A program made the translations under genes and the position numbers. From Thiosocius teredinicola (GTDB lineage Bacteria > Pseudomonadota > Gammaproteobacteria > Chromatiales > Chromatiaceae): a stretch of DNA of 64,000 bases. Below, piece after piece: positions 44,793 to 53,393 of this stretch (within the stretch, counting starts at the first letter, position 1; the number at the start of each line of letters is the position of its first letter). The notes under the pieces are model-generated. The model made no database searches. It was not told the origin of the DNA and saw only the letters and a list, made by a program, of their open reading frames with translations. Where the stretch lies: NCBI RefSeq assembly GCF_002009425.1, contig NZ_CP019936.1, forward strand, positions 2,529,297 to 2,593,296, given 5' to 3'.

Positions 44793-46545
44793 AGCGATCC
44801 CGTTCTACGTCATGATCGGCAACCGATCGTCCGGCCTCTGCACCGGACATTGTCGACGGCGCCTCATCATCTGGAACCTCGCGCGCCCTGCCCTTATGCA
44901 GACGCGAGACATTCGAGCTGGTAGCGGCCGAGACAATCGCGCCACCTTTCAACAACCACTGTTCGTCGAACAGATGCAGATTTCGACGCCGATGCGATGC
45001 CATGATCAGGGTACCCTCGAATCGCTCGATGACGCGTTCAAGCGTCTTGACCGCATCGCTGTCGAGATTGGCATCCGCTTCGTCCAACAGCAGAATGCGT
45101 GGGCGACGCAACAAGGCGCGCACCAGCGAAATCTGCAGGCGCTCACCCTGCGAGAGATTGCTGCCACCTTCGGCGATTCGCGTATCGAGGCCGTCCGGCA
45201 AACGATTGAACACGTCGCCGCAGTCGAAGCGTTCAATGACGGCTGCGACGTCATCGCAAAGATCCGTCTCCGCGCCATAACAAAGATTCTTCTTCAACGT
45301 GCCTCGCAACAGCGGGATATCGCTGCTGACGAAAGCCACCTGGCGGCGCAATGACGCCATGCGTACGCCGGCGATGTCCTGTCCATCGATCAGAATCCGT
45401 CCCTTGTCCGGATCGAACAACCGGCCGATCAGCCCCAATAAAGTCGATTTTCCACTCCCGTTCGCGCCACTCAGGAGAATTTTGCAGCCGTTCCTTATGT
45501 GAACATTAACGGCGTCGAACACCCCGCTCACCGATACATCGTCCAACTGGATCTCAGCGCGATCGATGTTCAAGGGTACGCTGTCGCGGCGGTCACGCAC
45601 CCGCACCGCACCCCGCATGACAGAACGCAGGTTGTCCTTGGCCACCTCGGCGCCCAACCAGTATTCATGTGCCCGCCCAAGGTCTCTCAGCGGCGGCGTG
45701 AGAAAACCGATGATGCTGACCACTGCGGCAACCATACCGGCCGTCAGATCGGGGGGAGGAAACAGATAGGCCATCAACAACACGGCGAGAACGCAGGCGC
45801 CTGCCGCCGCTTCGATCACGCCGCGCAAAGTGCCGATCTTCGCTGCCTTGCCGACCGACGCCCGCAGCAGCCGATCCGACTGGCGGCGCAGCACTTTCTG
45901 TTCGCGTTCCGCCTGACCAAATGCCTGTACCGTGCTGAGGTTGTGCAGTTTCTCGGTTACATTGCTCGAGATATTCGCCTGGCAGCGGCGCGATTCTGCA
46001 ATCGCCTCGCGCAAGGTGCCGCCCTGGTAGACGATCCACGCTGCCGACACGCTCAGTACCGCCGACACGGCCACGAAGAACGGCCAGTGGAGCCAGGCCA
46101 GTGCGGTCATCGCAATCAGCGTCGCGACCCCGGCCACCAGCAAACGCGCCATTCCCAGGCTTACCCAGCGGCGCAATGCCGACAGATCGCCGACGAACTT
46201 CAACAACAGACCGCCTGTGCGTCGACGCTGCAACGTGCGCTGGTCGCTGAACAACAGGCGTTTATAGAGTCGCCGTCGGATCGACGCCGCATAGTTCTGG
46301 CCGAGCCATTCGGCATGCACACGCTCGGTTCGCCGCAGCATCACGCCGGATACGACGATCAAGGCCAGCCCGGCAAACCACCAAGCCGCGTGGTCGGCCT
46401 GTTTGCCCAGGCCGTCAAAAATCGACATCACCAACCAGGCGCCCGCAATAGCGAGCACACCTTGCGTCATACCGTTCAGGACGAGCTTCAGAAGCGTGGC
46501 CCGCCTTCGGCGTATGAACAGCGACGGTAAGCGAATCGCACTCAT
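44785..46545 (-). CDS. ABC-type exporter, fused membrane and ATPase domains
   Basis: A 586-residue half-transporter. Six TM helices occupy residues ~15-300; the ATPase follows with Walker A SGANGSGKST, signature NLSQGERLQIS, Walker B RILLLDEADANLD and the H-loop ASHR. A homodimer would export a lipid, peptide or small molecule. The C terminus carries an extra ~50-residue charged tail. It is overlapped by the DUF1611 gene upstream and the hydrolase downstream. Confidence 0.92.
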   Translation of the reverse strand: MSAIRLPSLFIRRRRATLLKLVLNGMTQGVLAIAGAWLVMSIFDGLGKQADHAAWWFAGLALIVVSGVMLRRTERVHAEWLGQNYAASIRRRLYKRLLFSDQRTLQRRRTGGLLLKFVGDLSALRRWVSLGMARLLVAGVATLIAMTALAWLHWPFFVAVSAVLSVSAAWIVYQGGTLREAIAESRRCQANISSNVTEKLHNLSTVQAFGQAEREQKVLRRQSDRLLRASVGKAAKIGTLRGVIEAAAGACVLAVLLMAYLFPPPDLTAGMVAAVVSIIGFLTPPLRDLGRAHEYWLGAEVAKDNLRSVMRGAVRVRDRRDSVPLNIDRAEIQLDDVSVSGVFDAVNVHIRNGCKILLSGANGSGKSTLLGLIGRLFDPDKGRILIDGQDIAGVRMASLRRQVAFVSSDIPLLRGTLKKNLCYGAETDLCDDVAAVIERFDCGDVFNRLPDGLDTRIAEGGSNLSQGERLQISLVRALLRRPRILLLDEADANLDSDAVKTLERVIERFEGTLIMASHRRRNLHLFDEQWLLKGGAIVSAATSSNVSRLHKGRAREVPDDEAPSTMSGAEAGRSVADHDVERDRYA

Positions 46546-47684
46546 GCCGACTCGCCCAGCAGCCCGAGTGCCACGTCGGGGTCGGCCAGCGCCTGCTTGC
46601 TGAGCACCGGCAGACCGGTCGCGGTCATGGCCTCACGAACAGCCAGCGGCGAAGCCGTCAGAGAACCGCTGATAGCGCCGACCTTCAACCCCTTTGAGTG
46701 CAACCATTGCACCCCGGCATGCGCACCGATGGCGTCACTGGCGGCGAATATCAGCTTACTGCAGTAGAAACCGAATCCGCGCGACGCCAGTAACTCGGCC
46801 GTCTCGGTCTGCAGAATGCCATCGGCCACCTCGACGACGATTGCATCGAGGTTACGGTTGCCGAGGTAGCTCAGCAGACGCAGGAAACCCTGTTCCAGTT
46901 CCTTGGTTCCGAGCAGATAGGTGGAGGCATAACCGGCATCAGTGAAATCCACCACATCGACAGCGCCGGCATCCTTCATCTGCCAATAGTCGCCACCTGC
47001 CCCGGTCCCGGTCACCTTGGCCCCGCCGACACGCTTGCCGGCACGTTCGAGGCCTTTGATCAGGCGCGCGGCGGCTGTCGTCTTACCCGCGTTCATCGCG
47101 GTGCCTGCAACCACGATTACCGGCGGCAGCTGTTTCGGGATCGACTGGCCATCGACGCGCCACTTTTTGAGATTCAGCGGTTTGAGGTCCGCATCGGCCA
47201 GCAACCCGATCGGCGTGATGCGGGTCGGGTTCTTCATGCGTGAATTCTTGTTGATCAGCTGGGAGGCGATTCCGCCGGCTGCCACCAGGTGACACGCCCC
47301 CAGATCATCGGGCACCTCGGCCTCGAACTGATCCGGCGCATAGCGGTTGCCGTAGGCGACAACGATTTCATCGCCGACATAAAGCTGCGCACGTCGGCCG
47401 TCCGGCTGCTCGATCCGGGTGTGCTGCCCGATGTTCGTGACTTGGGCAAGAACTAGGTCGCCGGGTTGCGGGACCACGCCGCCGGTGAGCAGATACTCGG
47501 CCTCAGAGATGTCGGCGCGACGCGTCGAAAAACCGCGGCGTGCGCGGCTGAGACGCGCCCGAGCGGCGTGCAGCCATTGGCCCGACGCCTCGCCCGTAAC
47601 CAGCGCGCGGCCGGCACCCTCGTCCGCATGCTCTTCGTTCTGGAAACGTTGCCCGTAGTCGTCGCCTTCATCTACGAATTTCAT
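46542..47684 (-). CDS. DUF1611-family P-loop protein
   Basis: A 380-residue protein whose C-terminal part (residues ~185-370) is a P-loop domain with Walker A VAGTAMNAGKTTAA and downstream KVTGTGAGGDYWQMKDAGA and VVEVADGILQTET. The overall pattern is that of DUF1611, a MobB/BioD-like nucleotide-binding family of unknown substrate. The N-terminal ~160 residues are a separate beta-rich region (YVGDEIVVAYGNRYAPDQFE). It opens the operon by an ATGA overlap with the exporter. Linked use with an exporter and hydrolase suggests modification and export of a small molecule; that is inference. Confidence 0.8.
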   Translation of the reverse strand: MKFVDEGDDYGQRFQNEEHADEGAGRALVTGEASGQWLHAARARLSRARRGFSTRRADISEAEYLLTGGVVPQPGDLVLAQVTNIGQHTRIEQPDGRRAQLYVGDEIVVAYGNRYAPDQFEAEVPDDLGACHLVAAGGIASQLINKNSRMKNPTRITPIGLLADADLKPLNLKKWRVDGQSIPKQLPPVIVVAGTAMNAGKTTAAARLIKGLERAGKRVGGAKVTGTGAGGDYWQMKDAGAVDVVDFTDAGYASTYLLGTKELEQGFLRLLSYLGNRNLDAIVVEVADGILQTETAELLASRGFGFYCSKLIFAASDAIGAHAGVQWLHSKGLKVGAISGSLTASPLAVREAMTATGLPVLSKQALADPDVALGLLGESA

Positions 47685-48232
47685 ACCCGATACCCGTCCA
47701 TACCCGCAATGGATTCATAACCCAGATTAATGTTGCATGCCAACCAGAGACATCGTTCGATCAGCTTTGGAAAATAAACGGTCCATGTCGCGTTTTTCAT
47801 CCCCTGCCATCACGATCCGAGTAAAACCAGTCCGAATCCCGCACCGCCGCTGACTCTCGCGGGCGCCCACCTCGACAACGCAACCGCCGGCAAACGCTGC
47901 CTACCCGGTCATAAAACTTTCATTTCTATCGTGCACCCTGTCGCGCAGAAGCGGTTGGACGATTTCTACTGCCTCGTTCTACGAATCCACCAAACCCGAC
48001 CGTGGCGTGCGATGACAGATGTACACATCGTTGCGAACGAACCGACGACCACCCTTTCGGCATTCGCCGTTGCCAACCCAGACGTGACGAAGACGGTCCA
48101 CCTCGTTTCACCGCACCTCAACGGCGGCAAATTTCAGTGGATCACCCATGAAAAGGTAGTTCGGCATTCCATTCTGCGCGATCGCCCCTGCTTCAACCAA
48201 TCAATCCAACACGTGCCAAACGGAGAAACAAC
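47685..48232. other. 548-base divergent region with PHO box
   Basis: Lies between the DUF1611 gene and phoX, which face away from each other. The recognised element is the PHO box near the middle. A 101-codon GTG frame (47931-48236) starts just after the box and overlaps phoX; I regard it as unsupported. Confidence 0.6.
47906..47923 (+). promoter_or_regulatory. PHO box upstream of phoX
   Basis: CGGTCAT-AAAA-CTTTCAT matches the seven-four-seven direct-repeat layout of PhoB sites (CTGTCAT half-sites, one mismatch in each). A TATCGT -10-like hexamer follows a few bases later. The position indicates a long leader of about 290 bases before the phoX GTG. Confidence 0.65.
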
Positions 48233-50341
48233 GTGACCGACAAGTCTCTCGAAGACCCGAAGAATCAGACCGTCTGGGAAGATGACGGCACCGCGGATGT
48301 GCTGCCGGGCAGCGCCGCACGCCCGACCGCCGCAGAACCGATCCAGACGGTGATGCACAAGGCGATGAGCCGCCGCGCCATGCTCAAAGGCGTCGCCGCC
48401 GGCGCCACCCTGGTGATCACGCCGAGTGCCCTGATGCTGGCCAGCGACGATGCCGAGGCCGGCTGGAAACGTCGCCGGCACCATGGCCATGGCCGCAACC
48501 CCGGTGATCGTCTGACCTTCGAAACGGTTCCACCCGGTAACGAGGTCGATGTCGTGGTACCGCCCAACTACACGGTCGACGTGATTCTGAAATGGGGCGA
48601 CCCCTTGACCCCCGATGCACCGCCGTTCGATGTCAACAACCAGACCGGCGCATCGCAGGCGCAGCAGTTCGGGTATAACGCCGACCTGGTACTGTGGTAT
48701 CCGCTGCCGCGCTATGTGACGCGGTCGGTCAAGCTCACCGGCAAGCTCACCCGCCTGGCCGACCGCCTGATCGGTATGCAGTATCCGCTACTCAAGCATC
48801 ACAGCAGCGACGATGCGCTGATGGTCGTCAACCACGAATACACCAGCGGCGATGACATGTTCCCCGGCTACGTGTCGGGCAGCCCGACCCTCGACCAGGT
48901 GGAGACCGAGATCGAGGCGCACGGCTTCTCGATCGTTCAGGTCTACCAGAACTTCGATGGCGCCTGGCATTTCGATATCAGCGCACCCTTCAACCGCCGT
49001 GTGACCGGCACGACGCCGATCGAGATCAGCGGTCCGCTGCGCGGCCACCCGATGCTGCAGACCAGCACCGATCCGGCCGGCGAAACAGTTCTCGGTTGCT
49101 TCAACAACTGCGCCGGCGGCAAGACGCCCTGGGGCACGATCCTGACCTGCGAAGAGAACTTCGATCAGTACTTTGCCAATTTCGACAGCGTGCCGGCCGA
49201 GGTCAAGTCGCTGAGTGAACGCATCCCGGCCGAAGACGCAGAGACCGGCCGTCGCTGGGAAGACTATGTGTCGCGTTTCGATCTGGCCCAAGAGCCAACC
49301 GAGTACAACCGCTTCGGTTATATCGTCGAGATCGACCCCTACGATCCGAATGCCAAGCCGAAGAAACGTACCGCGTTGGGCCGCTTCAAGCATGAAGGCG
49401 CCGCCTCACGCATCGCCAAAAACGGTCAGGTCGCCGTCTATTCCGGTGACGACGCACGCTTCGAGTACGTGTACAAGTTCGTGTCCAAGGGTCGGTACAA
49501 CAAGTACAACCGCGCCGCCAACAAAGACCTGCTCGACAGGGGCACCCTGTTCGTCGCACGTTTCGATGCCGGTGAGGTCGAGGGCGACGACATGGGCACG
49601 GGCGTATGGCTGCCCTTGGTTTGGAAACCGGGCAATGCGCTCGATCAGGCAGGTTTCAACAGCCAGGAAGAGGTGCTGCTCAACACCCGAGGCGCGGCTG
49701 ACGCGCTCGGCGCTACGCCTATGGACCGGCCGGAAGATATCGAGATCAGCCCGAAGACCGGCAAGGTGTACGTCGCGCTGACCAACAACTCACGCCGCAC
49801 CGAGCCGAACGAGGCCAACCCGCGTATCGACAACCAGCATGGGCATGTCGTAGAGATCATCGAAGATGGCAATGACGCCGGTGCGCAGACCTTTGCCTGG
49901 AACATCCTGGTGAAGTGCGGCGATCCTACGGTTGCCGAACACGACACCAGCTTCGGCGATGTCGACGATCCGGTCGCCGCCGGCGTCAGCCCGATCTCCG
50001 ACCCGGACAACCTGGTGCACGACAGCGACGGCAACCTGTGGATCTCCACCGACGGTCAATACTTCAGTGGCAGTGTCGGCTTCGGGCAGAACGACGGCGT
50101 GTTTGCGGTGCCGGTCGAAGGTCCCGACCGCGGCCTGCTGCGCCAGTTCCTGTCAGGTGTTCCCGGCGGCGAGGTCTGCGGACCTGAGTTTTCCGGCGAC
50201 AACAAGACTTTCTTCTGTGCGATCCAGCACCCGAACGATGGCGAGGCCTTCGACAAGATCTGGCCGCTATCTGAAACCGATGTCTCCAAGCCGAGCCTGA
50301 TCGCCGTGCGCGAAGTCACCGGCAAGAAGATCGGCGCCTGA
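48233..50341 (+). CDS. phoX: PhoX-family alkaline phosphatase, TAT-exported
   Basis: A 702-residue periplasmic phosphatase of the PhoX (DUF839) group, which releases phosphate from organic monoesters and uses Ca/Fe. A TAT-type signal SRRAMLK is at residues 46-52 after an unusually long leader. Family segments include HEYTSGDDMFPGY, GRFKHEGAA, VAVYSGDDARFEYVYKF, MDRPEDIEISPKTGKVYVALTNN and SDPDNLVHDSDGNLWISTDG. The start is a GTG after CGGAGAAACAAC. Expression is likely phosphate-controlled through the upstream PHO box. Confidence 0.95.
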   Translation: MTDKSLEDPKNQTVWEDDGTADVLPGSAARPTAAEPIQTVMHKAMSRRAMLKGVAAGATLVITPSALMLASDDAEAGWKRRRHHGHGRNPGDRLTFETVPPGNEVDVVVPPNYTVDVILKWGDPLTPDAPPFDVNNQTGASQAQQFGYNADLVLWYPLPRYVTRSVKLTGKLTRLADRLIGMQYPLLKHHSSDDALMVVNHEYTSGDDMFPGYVSGSPTLDQVETEIEAHGFSIVQVYQNFDGAWHFDISAPFNRRVTGTTPIEISGPLRGHPMLQTSTDPAGETVLGCFNNCAGGKTPWGTILTCEENFDQYFANFDSVPAEVKSLSERIPAEDAETGRRWEDYVSRFDLAQEPTEYNRFGYIVEIDPYDPNAKPKKRTALGRFKHEGAASRIAKNGQVAVYSGDDARFEYVYKFVSKGRYNKYNRAANKDLLDRGTLFVARFDAGEVEGDDMGTGVWLPLVWKPGNALDQAGFNSQEEVLLNTRGAADALGATPMDRPEDIEISPKTGKVYVALTNNSRRTEPNEANPRIDNQHGHVVEIIEDGNDAGAQTFAWNILVKCGDPTVAEHDTSFGDVDDPVAAGVSPISDPDNLVHDSDGNLWISTDGQYFSGSVGFGQNDGVFAVPVEGPDRGLLRQFLSGVPGGEVCGPEFSGDNKTFFCAIQHPNDGEAFDKIWPLSETDVSKPSLIAVREVTGKKIGA

Positions 50342-50370
50342 TCGACAACCCATCCGTTCTCGACCTCTTG

Positions 50371-50402
50371 CCCGTTCCAGTTCCGCTGGAACGGGTTTTT
50401 TT
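50371..50402 (+). terminator. Rho-independent terminator of phoX
   Basis: A perfect ten-pair stem CCCGTTCCAG / CTGGAACGGG with a five-base loop is followed by seven T, 29 bases after the phoX stop. Confidence 0.92.
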
Positions 50403-50475
50403 GCGATCCGACCGATGTCGCTTCCTCAGCAGTTTTGAACGCCGGTGGACAACGAGGAGGTCGATCTGACGCCAG

Positions 50476-51522
50476 TCACACAACCTGAAACAGCTTGCTC
50501 GCATGATCGGCGTGCCGGCAGACGGGACACCGTCCATCGATGACGGTATCGAGCGATGGCTGGTGATAGTTCGCCCCGCAGGAGCGACAACGCCGATCGG
50601 ACAACGGCACTACCATAACGTTGACCGGCGCACATTCGGCCAGGGCAATCGCCGATTGCTCGCATACATCCTGACACACGCCGCACCCGGTGCAGGCCGC
50701 CGGGTCGATCACGTAAGCTGCAGGATCTGAGGTGACCACGATCGCCGCGTGTCGGCACACACGCGCACAGGCATCGCAGCCGCTACAACGTTCAACATCG
50801 ATATTGGGTACGTGCAACGCGGCCCTGTCCTGAACCAACGGCCAGATCAGCACACCGGCCGGTCGCCACTCGCTGTTCTCAGCGGCAGACGGCGCGGTCG
50901 TGGCGAACATACGGCGCAGAAAATTTCGCCGACCGCTATCCGCACCCTTGCTGCTGTCAGGTGAGCTTTGCAGGTATATCCGTCGCCAATCCTCGGTCGG
51001 CAACATCGATACCTCGAATGCAGTCAGTCCACAGGCATCCAACAGGCGATTGAGGCGTTGCCATGCCGGGTTGTTCGCAGCCTGAGTGTGGCAGGCGCAG
51101 CCCTCGCATTGTCCCGCTACCATCCACAAGCGGCGCACGCCGTTCACATACCAGCCGGCGAACTGCTCGATGGTGAATGCATGCACGCAGGGAACGCGTG
51201 TGCCCGGCAGATCGGACGCAGCATGCCGGCAGGCGGCGAACAACACCGGATCGCGCGCCACGCGCCGACGCTGTGGCTCATGGTCATGGGCGAGCGCGCC
51301 CTCCGGGCACGCCGCCACGCACAGGCCGCAACCGTCGCAGCGTGCAGTGTCTACGGCCAACTGCTCGTCGTCGAGCACCCAGGCGTCGTGCGGACAGGCG
51401 GCAACGCAGCGATCGCAAGATGCGACCTCGACATGCGTGTGCACACAGCGTTCGGCATGCAACGTCGGCAGCCACGCATGGCCTTCGGCGTCTACGCCGT
51501 CGTCAGCGTCGTCGATGGCCAT
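50476..51522 (-). CDS. Polyferredoxin with zinc-ribbon-like tail
   Basis: A 348-residue cytosolic or membrane-associated iron-sulfur protein. Cluster motifs are CDRCVAACPHDA and CDGCGLCVAACPEGAL near the N terminus and CSGCDACARVCRHAA and CTGCGVCQDVCEQSA in the second half. The C terminus has C-x2-C...C-x2-C (CRSCGANYHQ...CPVCRHAD), rubredoxin/zinc-ribbon-like. Around residue 205 is SGRRNFLRRMF, a twin-arginine-like sequence in the middle of the chain, marking a fusion point. It is the last gene of the molybdoenzyme operon and probably passes electrons or assists assembly. Confidence 0.8.
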   Translation of the reverse strand: MAIDDADDGVDAEGHAWLPTLHAERCVHTHVEVASCDRCVAACPHDAWVLDDEQLAVDTARCDGCGLCVAACPEGALAHDHEPQRRRVARDPVLFAACRHAASDLPGTRVPCVHAFTIEQFAGWYVNGVRRLWMVAGQCEGCACHTQAANNPAWQRLNRLLDACGLTAFEVSMLPTEDWRRIYLQSSPDSSKGADSGRRNFLRRMFATTAPSAAENSEWRPAGVLIWPLVQDRAALHVPNIDVERCSGCDACARVCRHAAIVVTSDPAAYVIDPAACTGCGVCQDVCEQSAIALAECAPVNVMVVPLSDRRCRSCGANYHQPSLDTVIDGRCPVCRHADHASKLFQVV

Positions 51523-51548
51523 TCAGGGCAATGCGTTCAAGACCCGGA

Positions 51549-52298
51549 TCACCACGATGGCGCCGTTCCCGGCACATAGCGATCCGGCAACGGCACGGCA
51601 ACGGCCTCCCGGCGCTCACGTGCCGCACGTTGTGCACGCTGCTCGATCTCTTCGGGGCTCGGCCGCGCCTCACCGATGATTTCGGCCAGCACATCGCGCA
51701 GTTCGTCGAGCAGCGCGTGCGTCAACAATGCCACACCGGCGTAGAACGGCGTCTGCGCCCGCGCGGCGACGCGCCGTACAAAGTCCGGCAGCCATCGCAA
51801 CGTGTGGTCGTCGAGAAAACGTGCGCACTCGTTCATGCCGTCGGGCTCACGCGGGTCGAGCAGTTCGGCGAGGAACTGGATCTGGTGCACCAGGTGATCG
51901 TCGCTGCGCATCCGCCAGTTGGGCGCACAGAAGCCGAAACGCGCATAGATCTTGCGCACCTCAAACATCGGCGCCTGCATCGCCAGCCCGTCATCGTCGA
52001 GCCACACCGATTCACACGGCGCGGCAACATAGGCATGGGTCAGGTAGATCGCCGCATAGTCCGCCGCCAGTTCGTCGCACTGGGCGCGACTGCCGTCGAG
52101 TTCGGCGAGCGCCGATTCGAGCACCAGCACCGCTTCGGCAGCGGTGCTGCCGGTGAGCTTGAAGGCAAAGCAGTGCGGAAAGTCCGCCTTCTTCAAGGCC
52201 TGCAGCGTTGCCGGTGTCAGCTCGCGATCATGCAGCTGCGCCAGCGTCATCAGGTCGAGTGCGACTTCAGTACGAAAACGCGTCAGCGATGGATTCAT
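51549..52298 (-). CDS. TorD/DmsD-family molybdoenzyme chaperone
   Basis: A 249-residue all-helical protein of the TorD group. Such chaperones bind the TAT leader of DMSO-reductase-family enzymes and aid cofactor insertion. Characteristic stretches are DYAAIYLTHAYVAAPCESVWLDDDGL and SDDHLVHQIQFLAELL, with FLDDHTLRWLPDFVRRV. The start follows GGAGGCGTTCAA; a longer frame upstream runs through the cytochrome gene and is spurious. Its target must be the DmsA-like protein three genes upstream. Confidence 0.88.
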   Translation of the reverse strand: MNPSLTRFRTEVALDLMTLAQLHDRELTPATLQALKKADFPHCFAFKLTGSTAAEAVLVLESALAELDGSRAQCDELAADYAAIYLTHAYVAAPCESVWLDDDGLAMQAPMFEVRKIYARFGFCAPNWRMRSDDHLVHQIQFLAELLDPREPDGMNECARFLDDHTLRWLPDFVRRVAARAQTPFYAGVALLTHALLDELRDVLAEIIGEARPSPEEIEQRAQRAARERREAVAVPLPDRYVPGTAPSW

Positions 52299-52345
52299 TT
52301 GAACGCCTCCAGCGATGCCGGCACGGCCGGTCATCGGCTTGCGCA

Positions 52346-52654
52346 CTACTGGGCCAGAACCCAGGTGATCAGGGTATCGAGCTCGGCATCGCTCGCCGTG
52401 GTGTTGGGCGGCATCATGATCTCGCCCCAGGCACCCACGCCGCCGTTGCGCACCTTGCCGATCAGCATCGCCTTTGCGTTGGCATCGCCCTGGTACTTGG
52501 CGGCCACCTCCTTGTACGACGGGCCGACCAGCTTGGTCTCGACCTGGTGACAGGCGGTGCAGCCCTTGGCCTGGGCCAACGCCATGTCGGCCAGTGCCGG
52601 ACCACACAACAGCAGGCTCGCGACGGCCCCGATCAAGGTTGTTTCTTTCGACAT
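52346..52654 (-). CDS. Small periplasmic cytochrome c (c551/c552-like)
   Basis: A 102-residue monoheme cytochrome. The signal peptide ends at PALA (about residue 22). The heme motif is CTACH (Cys32, Cys35, His36), and GEIMMPPN (Met80 or 81) gives the sixth ligand. AGGAGG precedes the ATG at good spacing. It lies between the ferredoxin subunit and the TorD gene, so it is a soluble electron carrier to or from the molybdoenzyme. Confidence 0.93.
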   Translation of the reverse strand: MSKETTLIGAVASLLLCGPALADMALAQAKGCTACHQVETKLVGPSYKEVAAKYQGDANAKAMLIGKVRNGGVGAWGEIMMPPNTTASDAELDTLITWVLAQ

Positions 52655-52707
52655 GCTGGATATCCTCCTGGTGGTGACTTTCACGCTGCGCAAGTGACCG
52701 GGGCGGA

Positions 52708-53376
52708 CTATTTGTCCACCCTGCCCTTGCTGTGTGGAACGAAAACGATAGAGGGATGGGTGAGCTTCGGATCGGCGAAGTTCTTGACCGCATCGACCGG
52801 CGCCTCGTGCGGCGCGATCGCCTTAGTGGCGTACTCGTTGAGGCGCAACAGATCGATCGGCCCGACGTCGAGCACGCGCATCATGCAGGCCATCACGCAG
52901 TATGGTTTGCGCCCCGCCTCCAACTCGTCGATGCACAGGTTGCACTTCTTGACGATCTGCGCCTCAGGATCCCATTGCGGCGCACCGTACGGACAGGCCG
53001 CCTCGCAGCGCCGACAGCCGATGCACAGTGTCGAATCGATATCGACGATGCCGTTGTCTGCGCGCTTCCAGATCGCACCGGTCGGACAGGTCGGCAGACA
53101 CGCCGGCTCGGCGCAGTGGTTGCACGAGACGTTCACCTTGTAGGCGAACACGTCGGGATAGGTGCCGCCTTCAACGTACTGCACACGGCGGAAACGCGGA
53201 CCGGGCGGCAGGCCGTTCTTGTCCTTGCACGCGATCTCGCAGGCGCGGCAACCGATGCAATCGACGTTGTTGTGCACGAAGCCGAGTTGCTGCGCCGGTT
53301 TGACCGGCTCATACACCGCCTTCTTGCGTCGCTTGATGGCAGTCTTGAGCGCCGCCCGATCTTTGATCTTCTTCAT
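52708..53376 (-). CDS. DmsB/NrfC-like four-cluster ferredoxin subunit
   Basis: A 222-residue electron-transfer subunit binding four [4Fe-4S] clusters. The Cys groups are CIGCRACEIACKDKNG, CNHCAEPACLPTCPTGAIW, CIGCRRCEAACPYGAPQ and the CNLCIDELEAGRKPYC set. CRRCEAACPYGAPQ matches DmsB. There is no signal peptide, so it would be carried through TAT with the catalytic subunit. It starts 17 bases after the DmsA-like stop. Confidence 0.93.
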   Translation of the reverse strand: MKKIKDRAALKTAIKRRKKAVYEPVKPAQQLGFVHNNVDCIGCRACEIACKDKNGLPPGPRFRRVQYVEGGTYPDVFAYKVNVSCNHCAEPACLPTCPTGAIWKRADNGIVDIDSTLCIGCRRCEAACPYGAPQWDPEAQIVKKCNLCIDELEAGRKPYCVMACMMRVLDVGPIDLLRLNEYATKAIAPHEAPVDAVKNFADPKLTHPSIVFVPHSKGRVDK

Positions 53377-53393
53377 CTATCCAGCCTCCTGCA

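Noticed and set aside
47931-48236. 101-codon frame after the PHO box, overlapping the phoX start
   Set aside because: GTG start without a Shine-Dalgarno and no recognisable pattern. More likely part of the phoX leader.
51549-52793. 414-codon extended frame of the TorD-like gene
   Set aside because: The upstream part reads through the cytochrome c gene out of frame; the ATG at 52298 has a ribosome-binding site and the normal family length.
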